Position numbers and translations under genes: made by a program
IMG/VR virus record: IMGVR_UViG_3300048834_000158
Span: 1 to 39,405 of that record
DNA length: 39,405 nt
Strand: one strand, 5' to 3'
Origin: a virus
The notes under the pieces: generated by a model
What the model was told of the DNA's origin: nothing
The model's database searches: none
Seen by the model: only the letters and a program-made list of their open reading frames with translations
In this document: positions 24,633 to 30,961 of the stretch, one piece after another
Layout of the letters: each line of letters starts with the position of its first letter
Position numbering within the stretch: the stretch's first letter is position 1

Positions 24633-24817
24633 AGCGAATCGAGCTTCTTGCGAAGCTCGTCCTTGACCTCATCCTTGATCCACCGGCGCGTCAGCTCGGC
24701 GTCCTCGCGGTCCAGGCTCTTCGCCAGGTCACGGAATGCGCCCAGCGCGCGGGCGAGGAACCCAGCGACGAACGCGCCGGCCAACAGGCCGACCGCACCA
24801 ATGGCGGCGCGCTTCAT
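24629..24817 (-). CDS. small single-span membrane protein of the lysis cassette
   Basis: A 62-residue protein (MKRAAIGAVGLLAGAFVAGF) with one N-terminal membrane helix and a charged cytoplasmic or periplasmic helix (LDREDAELTRRWIKDEVK). ATGA overlaps on both sides couple it to its neighbours. Size and topology fit an antiholin-like or accessory protein; a spanin-type role is less likely because Rz/Rz1 are present. Confidence 0.65.
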   Translation of the reverse strand: MKRAAIGAVGLLAGAFVAGFLARALGAFRDLAKSLDREDAELTRRWIKDEVKDELRKKLDSL

Positions 24818-25194
24818 CGCTCCAGCGGCTCCCGCAGGAACGGAGCTTCGATCGCCTTCACCACATGCCCGGGCTCGAACCAGCCGGTGATCCGATCCAC
24901 GGCGTGCGCCCACCATGGCGCTTCGCTGGGCTTGAGGAAGAGCCAGCGGCCGGCGTGGCTCGATATGGTCTCTTTGGGATGCCCGCGAAAGAACGCGCAG
25001 TTGACCACCTGGTCGAGCGCCTTCCCGGGCTGCTTCACGGCGTCGCGCGCCGCGTCGGTGCCGATCAGCACGTAGCGCAGGATGAGCAGCGGAAACACGG
25101 CGATCAGCAGCAGCGTCGCCGCGCCGAAGAACGCCCACATGAGAGCCGCGGCGAACGCTTCGCCGAGTCGCTTCTTCATCGGCCGGCGCTCCAT
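24814..25194 (-). CDS. membrane protein following the endolysin
   Basis: A 126-residue protein from ATG 25194 (MERRPMKKRLGEAFAAAL), coupled to the endolysin stop by ATGA. One long hydrophobic region (MWAFFGAATLLLIAVFPLLI) is followed by a soluble part with several Trp and His residues (GRWLFLKPSEAPWWAHAVDR, GWFEPGHVVKAIEAPFL). The soluble part is more ordered than in typical holins. The role is unknown; being second in the lysis cassette it may control or aid endolysin release. Confidence 0.6.
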   Translation of the reverse strand: MERRPMKKRLGEAFAAALMWAFFGAATLLLIAVFPLLILRYVLIGTDAARDAVKQPGKALDQVVNCAFFRGHPKETISSHAGRWLFLKPSEAPWWAHAVDRITGWFEPGHVVKAIEAPFLREPLER

Positions 25195-25844
25195 CAGGCG
25201 ACTCCGAGCGCGTCCATCGCGCGCTTGTGCCAGGCGATGCGCTCGGTCAAGCCGATGTGCCCGCCGTTCCAGACCTTCACCACGGCGCCGAAGTCGCCCT
25301 CGTCCGCGCGCTCGTTCAGGCTCTTGTCCCACCAGAACCACGCCGAGATGCGCGCCATGGCCTCGAGGTCGCGCAGATGCACGTCCGGGTCGGTCAGCAT
25401 GTCGAGGCCGGTGCCTTCGCCCGCCCGGGTGTAGTTCTCGCGCCCGGTCAGGTGCGCCGGGTAGCGCCCGCGGAAGCGCCAGCCGTCGCCCGTGTGCGGC
25501 GCGCCGTTGCCCATCCGGTTGGCGTAGACGTCGTTGGCGATGCAGTCGGGCTTTCGCTCGATGCGGTGCGCAAGCTCGTTCGGCCGCTTGTGGATCGCCC
25601 TCGGGTCGACGGCGTAGCGGTGCGGCCAGACCTGCGCCAGCCGCCCGGCCGAGTAGTTCATGTTCTCGGTGAGCGCGGAGAATCCCGCGGACTCGTGACA
25701 TAGCTGCGCGAGCCACATCGCCTGCTGGTCGTCCGTCGTGATGTCGAACTCGACGGCCGCAGCCTGCAGCGCAGCGCCCCACGCCTCGGCATCCGAGCGC
25801 GTCATGCGCGGGCAGATCTTTAGCATCACGTCGCCGTCGATCAC
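25194..25844 (-). CDS. GH19-family endolysin (chitinase-like muramidase)
   Basis: A 216-residue protein from a GTG at 25844 with GGAGA seven bases upstream; an internal ATG (MLKICPRMT) is possible. It carries the GH19 phage-lysin core: LCHESAGFSALTENMNYSAG, with E51 as the likely general acid and E60 as the second acid, then YANRMGNGAPHTGDGWRFRGR and the GGHIGL segment. GH19 lysins cut the glycan chain of peptidoglycan. No signal or anchor peptide is present, so it needs a holin. First gene of the late operon, just after the tandem terminators. Confidence 0.88.
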   Translation of the reverse strand: MIDGDVMLKICPRMTRSDAEAWGAALQAAAVEFDITTDDQQAMWLAQLCHESAGFSALTENMNYSAGRLAQVWPHRYAVDPRAIHKRPNELAHRIERKPDCIANDVYANRMGNGAPHTGDGWRFRGRYPAHLTGRENYTRAGEGTGLDMLTDPDVHLRDLEAMARISAWFWWDKSLNERADEGDFGAVVKVWNGGHIGLTERIAWHKRAMDALGVA

Positions 25845-25854
25845 GAACCGTCTC

Positions 25855-25903
25855 CGAAAAGGAAAAGGCCCGCTGCCCCGGAGGAGGAGACGGGGAGCGG
25901 GCC
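25855..25903 (-). terminator. intrinsic terminator in late leader, nearest endolysin
   Basis: On the minus strand GGCCCGCTCCCCG (25903-25891) pairs with CGGGGCAGCGGGCC (25880-25867), a 13-bp GC-rich stem with one bulge and a 10-base loop, followed by TTTTCCTTTT. It stands between the late promoter and the endolysin start, where it would stop any polymerase that is not antiterminated. Confidence 0.75.
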
Positions 25904-25909
25904 GGAGGT

Positions 25910-25936
25910 GCTGGCGCCAAAGGAGGAAACGCCAGC
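25910..25936 (-). other. hairpin between the two late-leader terminators
   Basis: GCTGGCG pairs with CGCCAGC (7 bp) around a 13-base purine/pyrimidine-biased loop. No U-tract follows on the minus strand. It may be part of an antitermination or pausing structure, or a spacer hairpin between terminators 25956-25987 and 25855-25903. Confidence 0.5.
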
Positions 25937-25955
25937 GGGGAGGAAGCCGGAATGC

Positions 25956-25987
25956 AAAAAGCCCCAGCCGTTTCCGGTCTGGGGCTT
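25956..25987 (-). terminator. intrinsic terminator in late leader, nearest promoter
   Basis: On the minus strand AAGCCCCAG (25987-25979) pairs with CTGGGGCTT (25967-25959) around an 11-base loop, followed directly by TTTTGC. A textbook intrinsic terminator about 30-60 bases after the predicted late start site. A third compact G5/C5 hairpin at 25997-26012 precedes it. Confidence 0.75.
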
Positions 25988-26024
25988 CGATTGCTACGGG
26001 GGCAACCCCCCGAACTTGGATGCG

Positions 26025-26053
26025 ATTGGAAGCTTTTTCGCGCCGAATGTCAA
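26025..26053 (-). promoter_or_regulatory. candidate late promoter (pR'-like)
   Basis: Minus strand TTGACA (26053-26048), 17-base spacer, TCCAAT (26030-26025). The -35 is a perfect consensus and the -10 matches 4 of 6. It overlaps the stop codon of the Q-like gene. The predicted start near 26018 gives a ~175-base untranslated leader with hairpins and two terminators before the endolysin, the arrangement of lambda pR' with tR'. No experimental support; an alternative start inside the Q-like gene cannot be excluded. Confidence 0.6.
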
Positions 26054-26460
26054 GACAGCCGCACCCCGATGCGATTGCGCAGGATGGGCTCGACCGCGCC
26101 CTTTGCGTCGGCCAGCAGCGCTTCGAGCATCGCCCGCTCCTTCGGCAGCCGGTTGGAGCGCCAGACGCGCGGCACGTTGCCGTTCCAGATGTATTCGATC
26201 TCGAGCACGGTCTGCCAGTCCCGGCGCGGCAGGGCTTCGACGGCCTTGCTCACATGCTGCGCGATCCACTTGTCCGACGAGGAGAGGTGCGCCTCTGCCG
26301 AGCCGTCCGCGCGAGCAGCAACGCCCCCGGCGCGCGCCCAGGTCGCGACCTTCACCGGCTGCGGACCGCCGCTGTACCCTCGCTCCCATGCGCCCCATAT
26401 CGCGAGACACCGATCGAGCGAAAGCGGCGCGCTACCGACCCATGGGCTGCCGTTCGTCAT
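26050..26460 (-). CDS. putative Q-like late antiterminator
   Basis: A 136-residue protein from ATG 26460 with GAGG ten bases upstream; a longer form from 26541 is rejected. The N-terminal LDRCLAIWGAWERGYSGG has the W-G-x-W motif of Q-type proteins; the C-terminal VLEIEYIWNGNVPRV, then SNRLPKERAMLEALLADAK, has a helix-turn-helix feel. It is the last gene of the early operon and directly precedes the late promoter and tandem terminators, exactly where Q sits. Assignment rests on position plus weak motifs; an activator of the late promoter is the alternative. Confidence 0.55.
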   Translation of the reverse strand: MTNGSPWVGSAPLSLDRCLAIWGAWERGYSGGPQPVKVATWARAGGVAARADGSAEAHLSSSDKWIAQHVSKAVEALPRRDWQTVLEIEYIWNGNVPRVWRSNRLPKERAMLEALLADAKGAVEPILRNRIGVRLS

Positions 26461-26656
26461 AGAGCTTGCACCTCCGTCCATAGCGTCGATTCTTGTCGCA
26501 GGCCAGCGCGTGATGGCCGGCGACGGTGACAGTGATCTCATGGGCGCAGCCCTTGCATGTGCGTGCCTCCTGTTGCTCGTACCAGTCGGCCGGATCGCGG
26601 GCGAGGCCGCGGGAGCCGGCGTTCAGCGGTACGGCCTTGCCGTTGTCGTCGGTCAA
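26432..26656 (-). CDS. small Cys-rich protein, hypothetical
   Basis: A 74-residue protein from a TTG at 26656 that overlaps the upstream TGA as TTGA. It carries CKGCAHEIT, a HH pair in VAGHHALACDK and RRYGRRCKLY, giving four Cys with two His that could bind zinc. Similar small proteins occur near the end of phage early operons. It overlaps the start of the Q-like gene by 29 bases. The TTG start and overlap suggest low-level coupled expression. Confidence 0.65.
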   Translation of the reverse strand: MTDDNGKAVPLNAGSRGLARDPADWYEQQEARTCKGCAHEITVTVAGHHALACDKNRRYGRRCKLYDERQPMGR

Positions 26657-26868
26657 TCTCGCTTGCCCTCCAGTCGATCCAGCCGCCGTTGAAGATCGCG
26701 GATCTGATCCTGCACGATGCGAGACTGCTCGGCAGCATTGACGGCCAGCAATGCGCCGTCAGCCGCCACCTTCGCGAGCAGCGCGGCCAGTTGAGCTACG
26801 GAAGGAGGCGAAGCGTCGCTGCTCAATGCCTTCACCATTCGTTTGTGCGCTTCGCTCTCTTCGTACAC
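26653..26868 (-). CDS. small coiled-coil protein, hypothetical
   Basis: A 71-residue protein from a GTG at 26868. It begins VYEESEAHKRMVKAL, continues with an Ala/Leu-rich helix (VAQLAALLAKVAADGAL) and ends with a heptad-like charged helix (IVQDQIRDLQRRLDRLEGK). Likely a small oligomer. It sits four bases after the previous gene and is coupled to the next. Function unknown. Confidence 0.6.
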   Translation of the reverse strand: MYEESEAHKRMVKALSSDASPPSVAQLAALLAKVAADGALLAVNAAEQSRIVQDQIRDLQRRLDRLEGKRD

Positions 26869-26872
26869 GTCG

Positions 26873-27133
26873 TCAGTCTCCTGGCCTGTCGTCTATCCCG
26901 GCTCGACCAATTGGTGCATCGCCCAACTGCGGAGGCTGAGCGCCCATTTCAAGGCATAGCTTGTGCATCTTCAACTCGGCGTAGTAGTTCTCGGTGATCT
27001 CACGCGAGAGTTTCATCGTCACCGATGCCTTCTCGACCGCCATGTCGCCGTCCCTCACTGCCAGCATGCAATCCGCGAGGTACTGGCGAAGCTCGCCGTG
27101 CTTGTTCAACCTTGCCTGCTTTCTTTCTGACAT
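26873..27133 (-). CDS. small helical protein, hypothetical
   Basis: An 86-residue protein starting MSERKQARLNKHGELR at 27133, with GGAG seven bases upstream (a strong site). The middle is helical (ADCMLAVRDGDMAVEKASVTM); the C-terminus is Pro/Gly/Asp-rich. It overlaps the 27000-27965 frame by 134 bases. The strong ribosome-binding site and start make it the better-supported coding use of that overlap. Confidence 0.65.
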   Translation of the reverse strand: MSERKQARLNKHGELRQYLADCMLAVRDGDMAVEKASVTMKLSREITENYYAELKMHKLCLEMGAQPPQLGDAPIGRAGIDDRPGD

Positions 27134-27965
27134 CTCGAATCTCCTTTTCCAACAAGTTGGTCATTCGACGAAGATCGTCAACTGCTCGCACTTTCCTCTG
27201 AAACGCTTGTGACTTCCCCCAGCATCGGTTGCAAAGCGGCTCATATGGCACGGGGTCGTATCGCCCGACATCTCCGGGCAAATGATTCCTCACTACGTAC
27301 TCTTTCACTCGCCGTGGACCGCCCTGCGCACCGCAAATCGCGCAACACCGAAGCAGCGTGTACATGCCGCTTACTGCGCGCTTCCGTCCTTCCGGAATGA
27401 ATCTGTATTCGCGATCTCCTTCCCTCTCCCACCTCCCGCCGCTGCAAACAAGTTGCGCCATGCTGCTGTAGTGCCGCTGCTCGAATACCCGGAACACCCT
27501 CTTCCCGTCCACGCGAGGAACATCGCGGCTGAACCGCAACGGCAAATCGATTTTGTACAGCCACGATTGAAACGCGCCGTTTCTCACGATCAACTTGCGA
27601 GAAAGAAAGGTGCGCGTGGATTCCCATATCCACTGGTAGCTCGCTTCATATCGCGCAGCCATACGCTCGATCTTGTCTTTAAGCCCGAGTTCTAGAAACA
27701 CAACATCCACGTCACCGGGGAATAGCGGCGGGGAAGAAAACCTGCGGATGTATCGTTCGATCACTTCCGAAGGGAAGTGGTATCGCGCGCTCCTCCGCAA
27801 CTGAATCACGCGTCGGCTGCCGCGCATAACGGCCGCGCAATCGCTGTCAGGCCATCCGATCACGCGCTGAAATACGAGTATGTTTCCCGCGTACCAGGAC
27901 GCAGACCCCACCAGCACTCGATCGTCGCGCCATGCCTCAGCGGCAATTTCTTCCCATCGTTCCAT
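27000..27965 (-). CDS. unrecognised zinc-finger-like early protein
   Basis: A 321-residue protein from ATG 27965 (MERWEEIAAEAW) with AGAGG about five bases upstream; a GTG at 27971 is too close to that site. A basic, aromatic-rich body (GNILVFQRVIGWPD, AARYEASYQWIWESTRTFLSR, WLYKIDLPLRFSRD) is followed by two Cys pairs, CCAICGAQGG and CNRCWGK, about 40 residues apart with a His between them, as in an HNH-like or treble-clef zinc site. Base composition is visibly less GC-rich than the flanks. The last ~45 residues lie inside the 26873-27133 gene and look random, so the true functional end may be near the start of that gene. I cannot name a family. Confidence 0.6.
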   Translation of the reverse strand: MERWEEIAAEAWRDDRVLVGSASWYAGNILVFQRVIGWPDSDCAAVMRGSRRVIQLRRSARYHFPSEVIERYIRRFSSPPLFPGDVDVVFLELGLKDKIERMAARYEASYQWIWESTRTFLSRKLIVRNGAFQSWLYKIDLPLRFSRDVPRVDGKRVFRVFEQRHYSSMAQLVCSGGRWEREGDREYRFIPEGRKRAVSGMYTLLRCCAICGAQGGPRRVKEYVVRNHLPGDVGRYDPVPYEPLCNRCWGKSQAFQRKVRAVDDLRRMTNLLEKEIRDVRKKAGKVEQARRASPVPRGLHAGSEGRRHGGREGIGDDETLA

Positions 27966-27982
27966 CCACACCTCTCGCGATT

Positions 27983-28010
27983 GAGGGCCGAGCTTCCCAA
28001 CCCGGCCCTC
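27983..28010 (-). other. hairpin upstream of the 27000-27965 gene
   Basis: GAGGGCCG pairs with CGGCCCTC (8 bp) around a 12-base loop; no U-tract follows in the minus direction. It lies 17 bases before the start of the next gene and may be a weak terminator or a translational control element. Confidence 0.4.
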
Positions 28011-28029
28011 GTCTCCTTTGCCTGCTTCC

Positions 28030-28089
28030 CTAGCAGCCCTTCTTTCCGCCCTTGCCCGGCGGCATCTTGCCCTTGCTCTTCTTCATCAT
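28030..28089 (-). CDS. 19-residue basic Gly-rich peptide gene
   Basis: A very short frame, MMKKSKGKMPPGKGGKKGC, ending in TAG, with AAGGAG eight bases before the first ATG (28089). Similar lysine-rich micro-peptides occur in proteobacterial phage early operons. The strong ribosome-binding site and its place in a ~180-base gap between genes support it as real. Lys/Gly content suggests nucleic-acid or membrane binding; no function is known to me. Confidence 0.55.
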   Translation of the reverse strand: MMKKSKGKMPPGKGGKKGC

Positions 28090-28146
28090 CGCTGCTGCTC
28101 CTTCATCGTTCCCGCGCCTCTTTGGCCCCGGCGCGGTTGGGGCTTG

Positions 28147-28503
28147 CTACTGCTTTGAAAGCCGCTCGGCCAGCTCGTAGACCATCAGCGGCCACAGCTT
28201 GCTCAGGGCGTTTCGCCGCGCCACCTTGCGGCCGATCTCGGCGTCGAAGTTCTCCGGGCTCACGCATGCGCTCTCACCCGTGACGGTGAAGCCGTTGCGC
28301 AACACGAGCACGCAGATCGTCAGCCGGTTGAGGCTGTCGGCAATACCTGCGGGGCGTGTCCCCATATCCGTTGCGCCAAGAACACCTTCACTGGCCGTGA
28401 AGCAGAACTCGCTCGCGATGTTCGCCTCGATGTCCGCCGGCGTGATGCGCGGCGCGTTGAGCCCCTTGGCCTGAATTTCCTTTTCGATCTGCTCGTCGGT
28501 CAT
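28147..28503 (-). CDS. phage Gp49/66-family-like protein
   Basis: A 118-residue protein starting MTDEQIEKEIQAKGLN at 28503. The C-terminal block ICVLVLRNGFTVTGESACV, PENFDAEIGRKVARRNA and the closing LWPLMVYELAERL match the pattern of the conserved phage Gp49/66 proteins, whose function is unknown. The family is common in proteobacterial phage early regions. Not a membrane protein. Confidence 0.7.
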   Translation of the reverse strand: MTDEQIEKEIQAKGLNAPRITPADIEANIASEFCFTASEGVLGATDMGTRPAGIADSLNRLTICVLVLRNGFTVTGESACVSPENFDAEIGRKVARRNALSKLWPLMVYELAERLSKQ

Positions 28504-28535
28504 CTATTTCCCTTTCGTTGGTTGATGATCTGCTG

Positions 28536-28682
28536 CTACTTCTCATACGCATCGCGCACGGTGTCCCTGCTACCGCACTCCGGGCACTCCAAGTCGTCGC
28601 ACGCCAGCGGCCACACGCCCATCCACTCTTTTCCGCACTGCAGGCACTCGCAGGGTCCGTCGCACCACGGCGCGTCCAACAT
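28536..28682 (-). CDS. small zinc-ribbon protein
   Basis: A 48-residue protein (MLDAPWCDGPCECLQCG) with CECLQCG and CPECGSRD pairs, spaced to form one zinc ribbon. The ATG at 28682 overlaps the preceding stop as ATGA. Too short for an enzyme; such ribbons bind nucleic acid or partner proteins. Confidence 0.6.
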   Translation of the reverse strand: MLDAPWCDGPCECLQCGKEWMGVWPLACDDLECPECGSRDTVRDAYEK

Positions 28683-28942
28683 CACTCCGGCCTCAACACG
28701 TAGTCCTTGGCCATCTCGAGCACGCCGAGGATCGTCGCCGTGCGCAGGTCGCCACCGAGAATGAACAGGTCGATCTCCGCGCGCTGCGCGTCCTCGCGGT
28801 AGCCCACGCACAGCATCTGCGCTGGCGCGGCGTCCTTGTCCGCCTCGATCTCGTCCGCCATGGCCCGCAGCATGCGCGGGATGTCCTGCACGTTGTGGCC
28901 GGGGAAGTCGACCACGCGCAGCTTGTTTGCCTCATCCGCCAT
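28682..28942 (-). CDS. small hypothetical early protein
   Basis: An 86-residue protein from ATG 28942 (MADEANKLRVVDFPG), chosen because AGGAGG stands six bases upstream. It reads as a small alpha/beta domain (AMADEIEADKDAAPAQMLCV, then EIDLFILGGDLRTATILGV). It overlaps the upstream gene end by 11 bases and the zinc-ribbon start by ATGA. Family not recognised. Confidence 0.65.
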   Translation of the reverse strand: MADEANKLRVVDFPGHNVQDIPRMLRAMADEIEADKDAAPAQMLCVGYREDAQRAEIDLFILGGDLRTATILGVLEMAKDYVLRPE

Positions 28943-29303
28943 TCGCCGCCTCCTGCTCAACCCGATCCGCCCACTCCTGCCCCCACACGAGCGCGATACC
29001 GTTGAGGTAGCGCTGCTGGTGCGTCGGGTCTGGGGAGTTCGCGAGGCTGCGCACGTAGGCCACCTGGCGCGGGAACCAGTCGGCGTCCATGACGGGTTTG
29101 AGCGTGCGCGATGTGCGCGCGGGGGCGCGCTTGCCCTGCGCCCGTTGGCGTGCGCGAACGAGGCACTGGTTCACCTGGCTGGTCGAGATGCCCAGCCGAT
29201 CGGCGATGTCCGCGTGCGTGGCCCGCTCGCGCGCTGCGATCTCGATGACGCGACGCTCCCGCTTGGATAGGCCGTCGACGGCCAGCAGCTCCGCCGGGCT
29301 CAT
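28932..29303 (-). CDS. helix-turn-helix protein, long copy of a duplicated gene
   Basis: A 123-residue protein from ATG 29303 (ATGA overlap). The first ~65 residues are a sigma-70 region-4/LuxR-type helix-turn-helix: LSKRERRVIEIAARER, then THADIADRLGISTSQVNQCL with the recognition helix at its end. The rest is basic, then an aromatic/helical tail (ADWFPRQVAYVRSLAN, GIALVWGQEWADRV). Its N-terminal half is nearly identical to the next-upstream gene, so one arose from the other. Probably a DNA-binding regulator; target unknown. Confidence 0.65.
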   Translation of the reverse strand: MSPAELLAVDGLSKRERRVIEIAARERATHADIADRLGISTSQVNQCLVRARQRAQGKRAPARTSRTLKPVMDADWFPRQVAYVRSLANSPDPTHQQRYLNGIALVWGQEWADRVEQEAANGG

Positions 29304-29512
29304 CCCACGAACTCCATCACCCACGTCAGCGCCTCACCCGTGCGCACCATCTCGGGCGTCACGCGGATGTAGACCCAGCCCGCTTGGCTGGCCGAGATCC
29401 CCAGCCGATCAGCGATGTCCGCGTGCGTCACCCGCTCGCGCGCTGCGATCTCGATGACGCGACGCTCGCGCCTGGACAGGCCGTCTACGGCCAGCAGGTC
29501 GGCCGGGCTCAT
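29177..29512 (-). repeat. direct duplication of a helix-turn-helix coding segment (29177-29303 and 29386-29512)
   Basis: Two 127-bp segments, offset by 209 bp, differ by about 11 bases by my count. Each encodes MSPA(E/D)LLAVDGLS and the following helix-turn-helix, each with its own start codon in an ATGA overlap. Several of the differences are silent, so both copies have been kept as protein. Confidence 0.8.
29300..29512 (-). CDS. helix-turn-helix protein, short copy of a duplicated gene
   Basis: A 70-residue protein from ATG 29512 (ATGA overlap with RuvC). Residues 1-48 repeat the helix-turn-helix of the downstream gene (LSRRERRVIEIAARER, THADIADRLGISASQ), then diverge to GWVYIRVTPEMVRTGEAL. 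The recognition-helix end differs between copies, so the DNA targets may differ. It could compete with or pair with its paralogue. Confidence 0.6.
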   Translation of the reverse strand: MSPADLLAVDGLSRRERRVIEIAARERVTHADIADRLGISASQAGWVYIRVTPEMVRTGEALTWVMEFVG

Positions 29513-30039
29513 GCCACCAGCTCCAGCGCCGGCCGCTCGGTGCCGAGAAAAGAATCCGCGAGGCGCGATTGCTGCGCGCCATAGCGGGCGAGCAGGATCG
29601 CCTCGGCTCGGCCGTGGTCCTTCTTCCTCGCCAGCACATCGCAGCCCGGGTACAGCCGGATCGCCATCGCTCTGGATGCGCCCTTGTCCGCGCCGAGCAG
29701 TCCGCACGACCGTTTCCACGTCGTCGGGTGCACGCGCTGCGTCGACAGCCCAAGCGCCTCGCACACGCCGCGTATGCAGCCGCGCGAGTCGCCCAGCGAG
29801 AACATGCTGCTCACGCCCTGCCCCGGCATGGCGGACACTTCCTCGATCCACACCTCGCCGATGTCGGCGACATGGACGCGCAGCAGCCGCGCGAGCGATA
29901 CGCCGTCGATCTCGTTGGCCTTACGCGTCTTCTTGCCAGCATCCCTCACCGGCATGTCGTGCACCCACTGCAGCGAGCCCGATGGCGTCACGGCCGCGAT
30001 TGCGCCCGAGATGCCGGGGTCGATACCTACGATCAGCAT
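29509..30039 (-). CDS. RuvC-type Holliday-junction resolvase
   Basis: A 176-residue protein from ATG 30039. The RNase-H-like acid sites are visible: GIDPG with D7, VWIEEV with E66/E67, and DHGRAEAILLARYG with D141 and E146 at the C-terminal helix. The conserved motif GIDPGISGA opens the family. It resolves branched intermediates from replication or recombination, which must be cleared before packaging. The start overlaps the upstream gene by seven bases. Confidence 0.85.
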   Translation of the reverse strand: MLIVGIDPGISGAIAAVTPSGSLQWVHDMPVRDAGKKTRKANEIDGVSLARLLRVHVADIGEVWIEEVSAMPGQGVSSMFSLGDSRGCIRGVCEALGLSTQRVHPTTWKRSCGLLGADKGASRAMAIRLYPGCDVLARKKDHGRAEAILLARYGAQQSRLADSFLGTERPALELVA

Positions 30040-30761
30040 TGCGCTTCTCCCTGCTCGGTGATTGATGCTGGCAGCGGCCTCGACGCCAGCCAGTAGCGAT
30101 AGCCCGGGTTCCCCCGCTTGCCCTGCCTGCTCCCCTCGCCCACCGGCAGCAGCAGGATGTCGACCGCCTCGCGCAACAGGTGCATCGCGTCCTTGACCTG
30201 GTAGCGCGAGAGGCCGAGCGCGGCCTGTATCTCTGCCGACGTGACCGGGTGCTCTGTCTCGCGCAGCAGCGTCATGATGCGATAGCGGATGCCGCCGACC
30301 TTGTAGTCGCCGGGCTCGATCGGGCGCGGCGTAGTCGACACCGCCTTGGCCACGGCGGCGATGATCGGCGCGCAGGTCGGGCACTCGGCCTGCACGGGAA
30401 CCTCGACGCGCTCTGGCGGGCGCGAGCGCAGCGTGGCGACTTCGCGCTCGAGCGCGCCGCACAGCGAGTTCGCTTCGCTGAGCTTGCGCTGCAGTTCGGC
30501 GATCTGCTGGTCCTTGCCGCGGATGCGCGCGTCGCACTCGGCCTTGACCGTGGCGACGATGTCGGCGTTCTGCGCGGCAGCGAGCGCCCGCTTGGCGTCG
30601 ACCTCGCTTGCCTGCGCGGCAGCAAGCTGTGCGCGCAGGGCGCGAACCTGCGCCTCGAGTTCGGCGATGGCGCCTGAGTCCGGCACCGCGTCGCCGCCGA
30701 TGGCTCCCTCAAGCTGCTCGACGCGCAGTTGCAGGCGGCCGAGTTCTTGGCCGAGGTTCAT
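30033..30761 (-). CDS. coiled-coil plus winged-helix protein
   Basis: A 242-residue protein from ATG 30761 (ATGA overlap). Residues ~1-110 are a long Ala/Leu/Glu/Gln coiled coil (LGRLQLRVEQLEG, IAELEAQVRALRAQLAAAQ), with a CPTC pair after it. The C-terminal third is a winged helix (RYRIMTLLRETEHPVTSAE, LGLSRYQVKDAMHLL) ending in an aromatic wing (NPGYRYWLASRPL). Such a dimeric DNA-binding protein near the origin-like repeats could be an initiator or partition-like accessory; that is inference. Confidence 0.65.
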   Translation of the reverse strand: MNLGQELGRLQLRVEQLEGAIGGDAVPDSGAIAELEAQVRALRAQLAAAQASEVDAKRALAAAQNADIVATVKAECDARIRGKDQQIAELQRKLSEANSLCGALEREVATLRSRPPERVEVPVQAECPTCAPIIAAVAKAVSTTPRPIEPGDYKVGGIRYRIMTLLRETEHPVTSAEIQAALGLSRYQVKDAMHLLREAVDILLLPVGEGSRQGKRGNPGYRYWLASRPLPASITEQGEAQC

Positions 30762-30961
30762 GGGCGAATCCTCCACTCCATCACCTCGTCCGGCGTAGCC
30801 CGCCGCATGGCCCTGCTCGTCATGCTCTTGGTCGGCTCGGTCGCGATGTGCGGGCCGTCGGTGAGCCAGAGGATGCGGGATACATCGGTTGTCGACTCGT
30901 CATCAGAAACCGCTTTCTGTGTCACCGTTGACATGCTGAGGGACGCAAGTAGGGCTCTCAT
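30758..30961 (-). CDS. small hypothetical protein
   Basis: A 67-residue protein (MRALLASLSMSTVTQ) coupled by ATGA to genes on both sides. It has polar Ser/Thr-rich stretches and a C-terminal basic/acidic helix (RRATPDEVMEWRIRP). No motif recognised; kept because start and stop couplings are exact. Confidence 0.5.
   Translation of the reverse strand: MRALLASLSMSTVTQKAVSDDESTTDVSRILWLTDGPHIATEPTKSMTSRAMRRATPDEVMEWRIRP

Noticed and set aside
24814-25920. 368-residue frame covering the endolysin region in another phase
   Set aside because: Only its last 126 residues are plausible protein; the rest is an arginine-rich shadow of the GH19 gene crossing the terminator.
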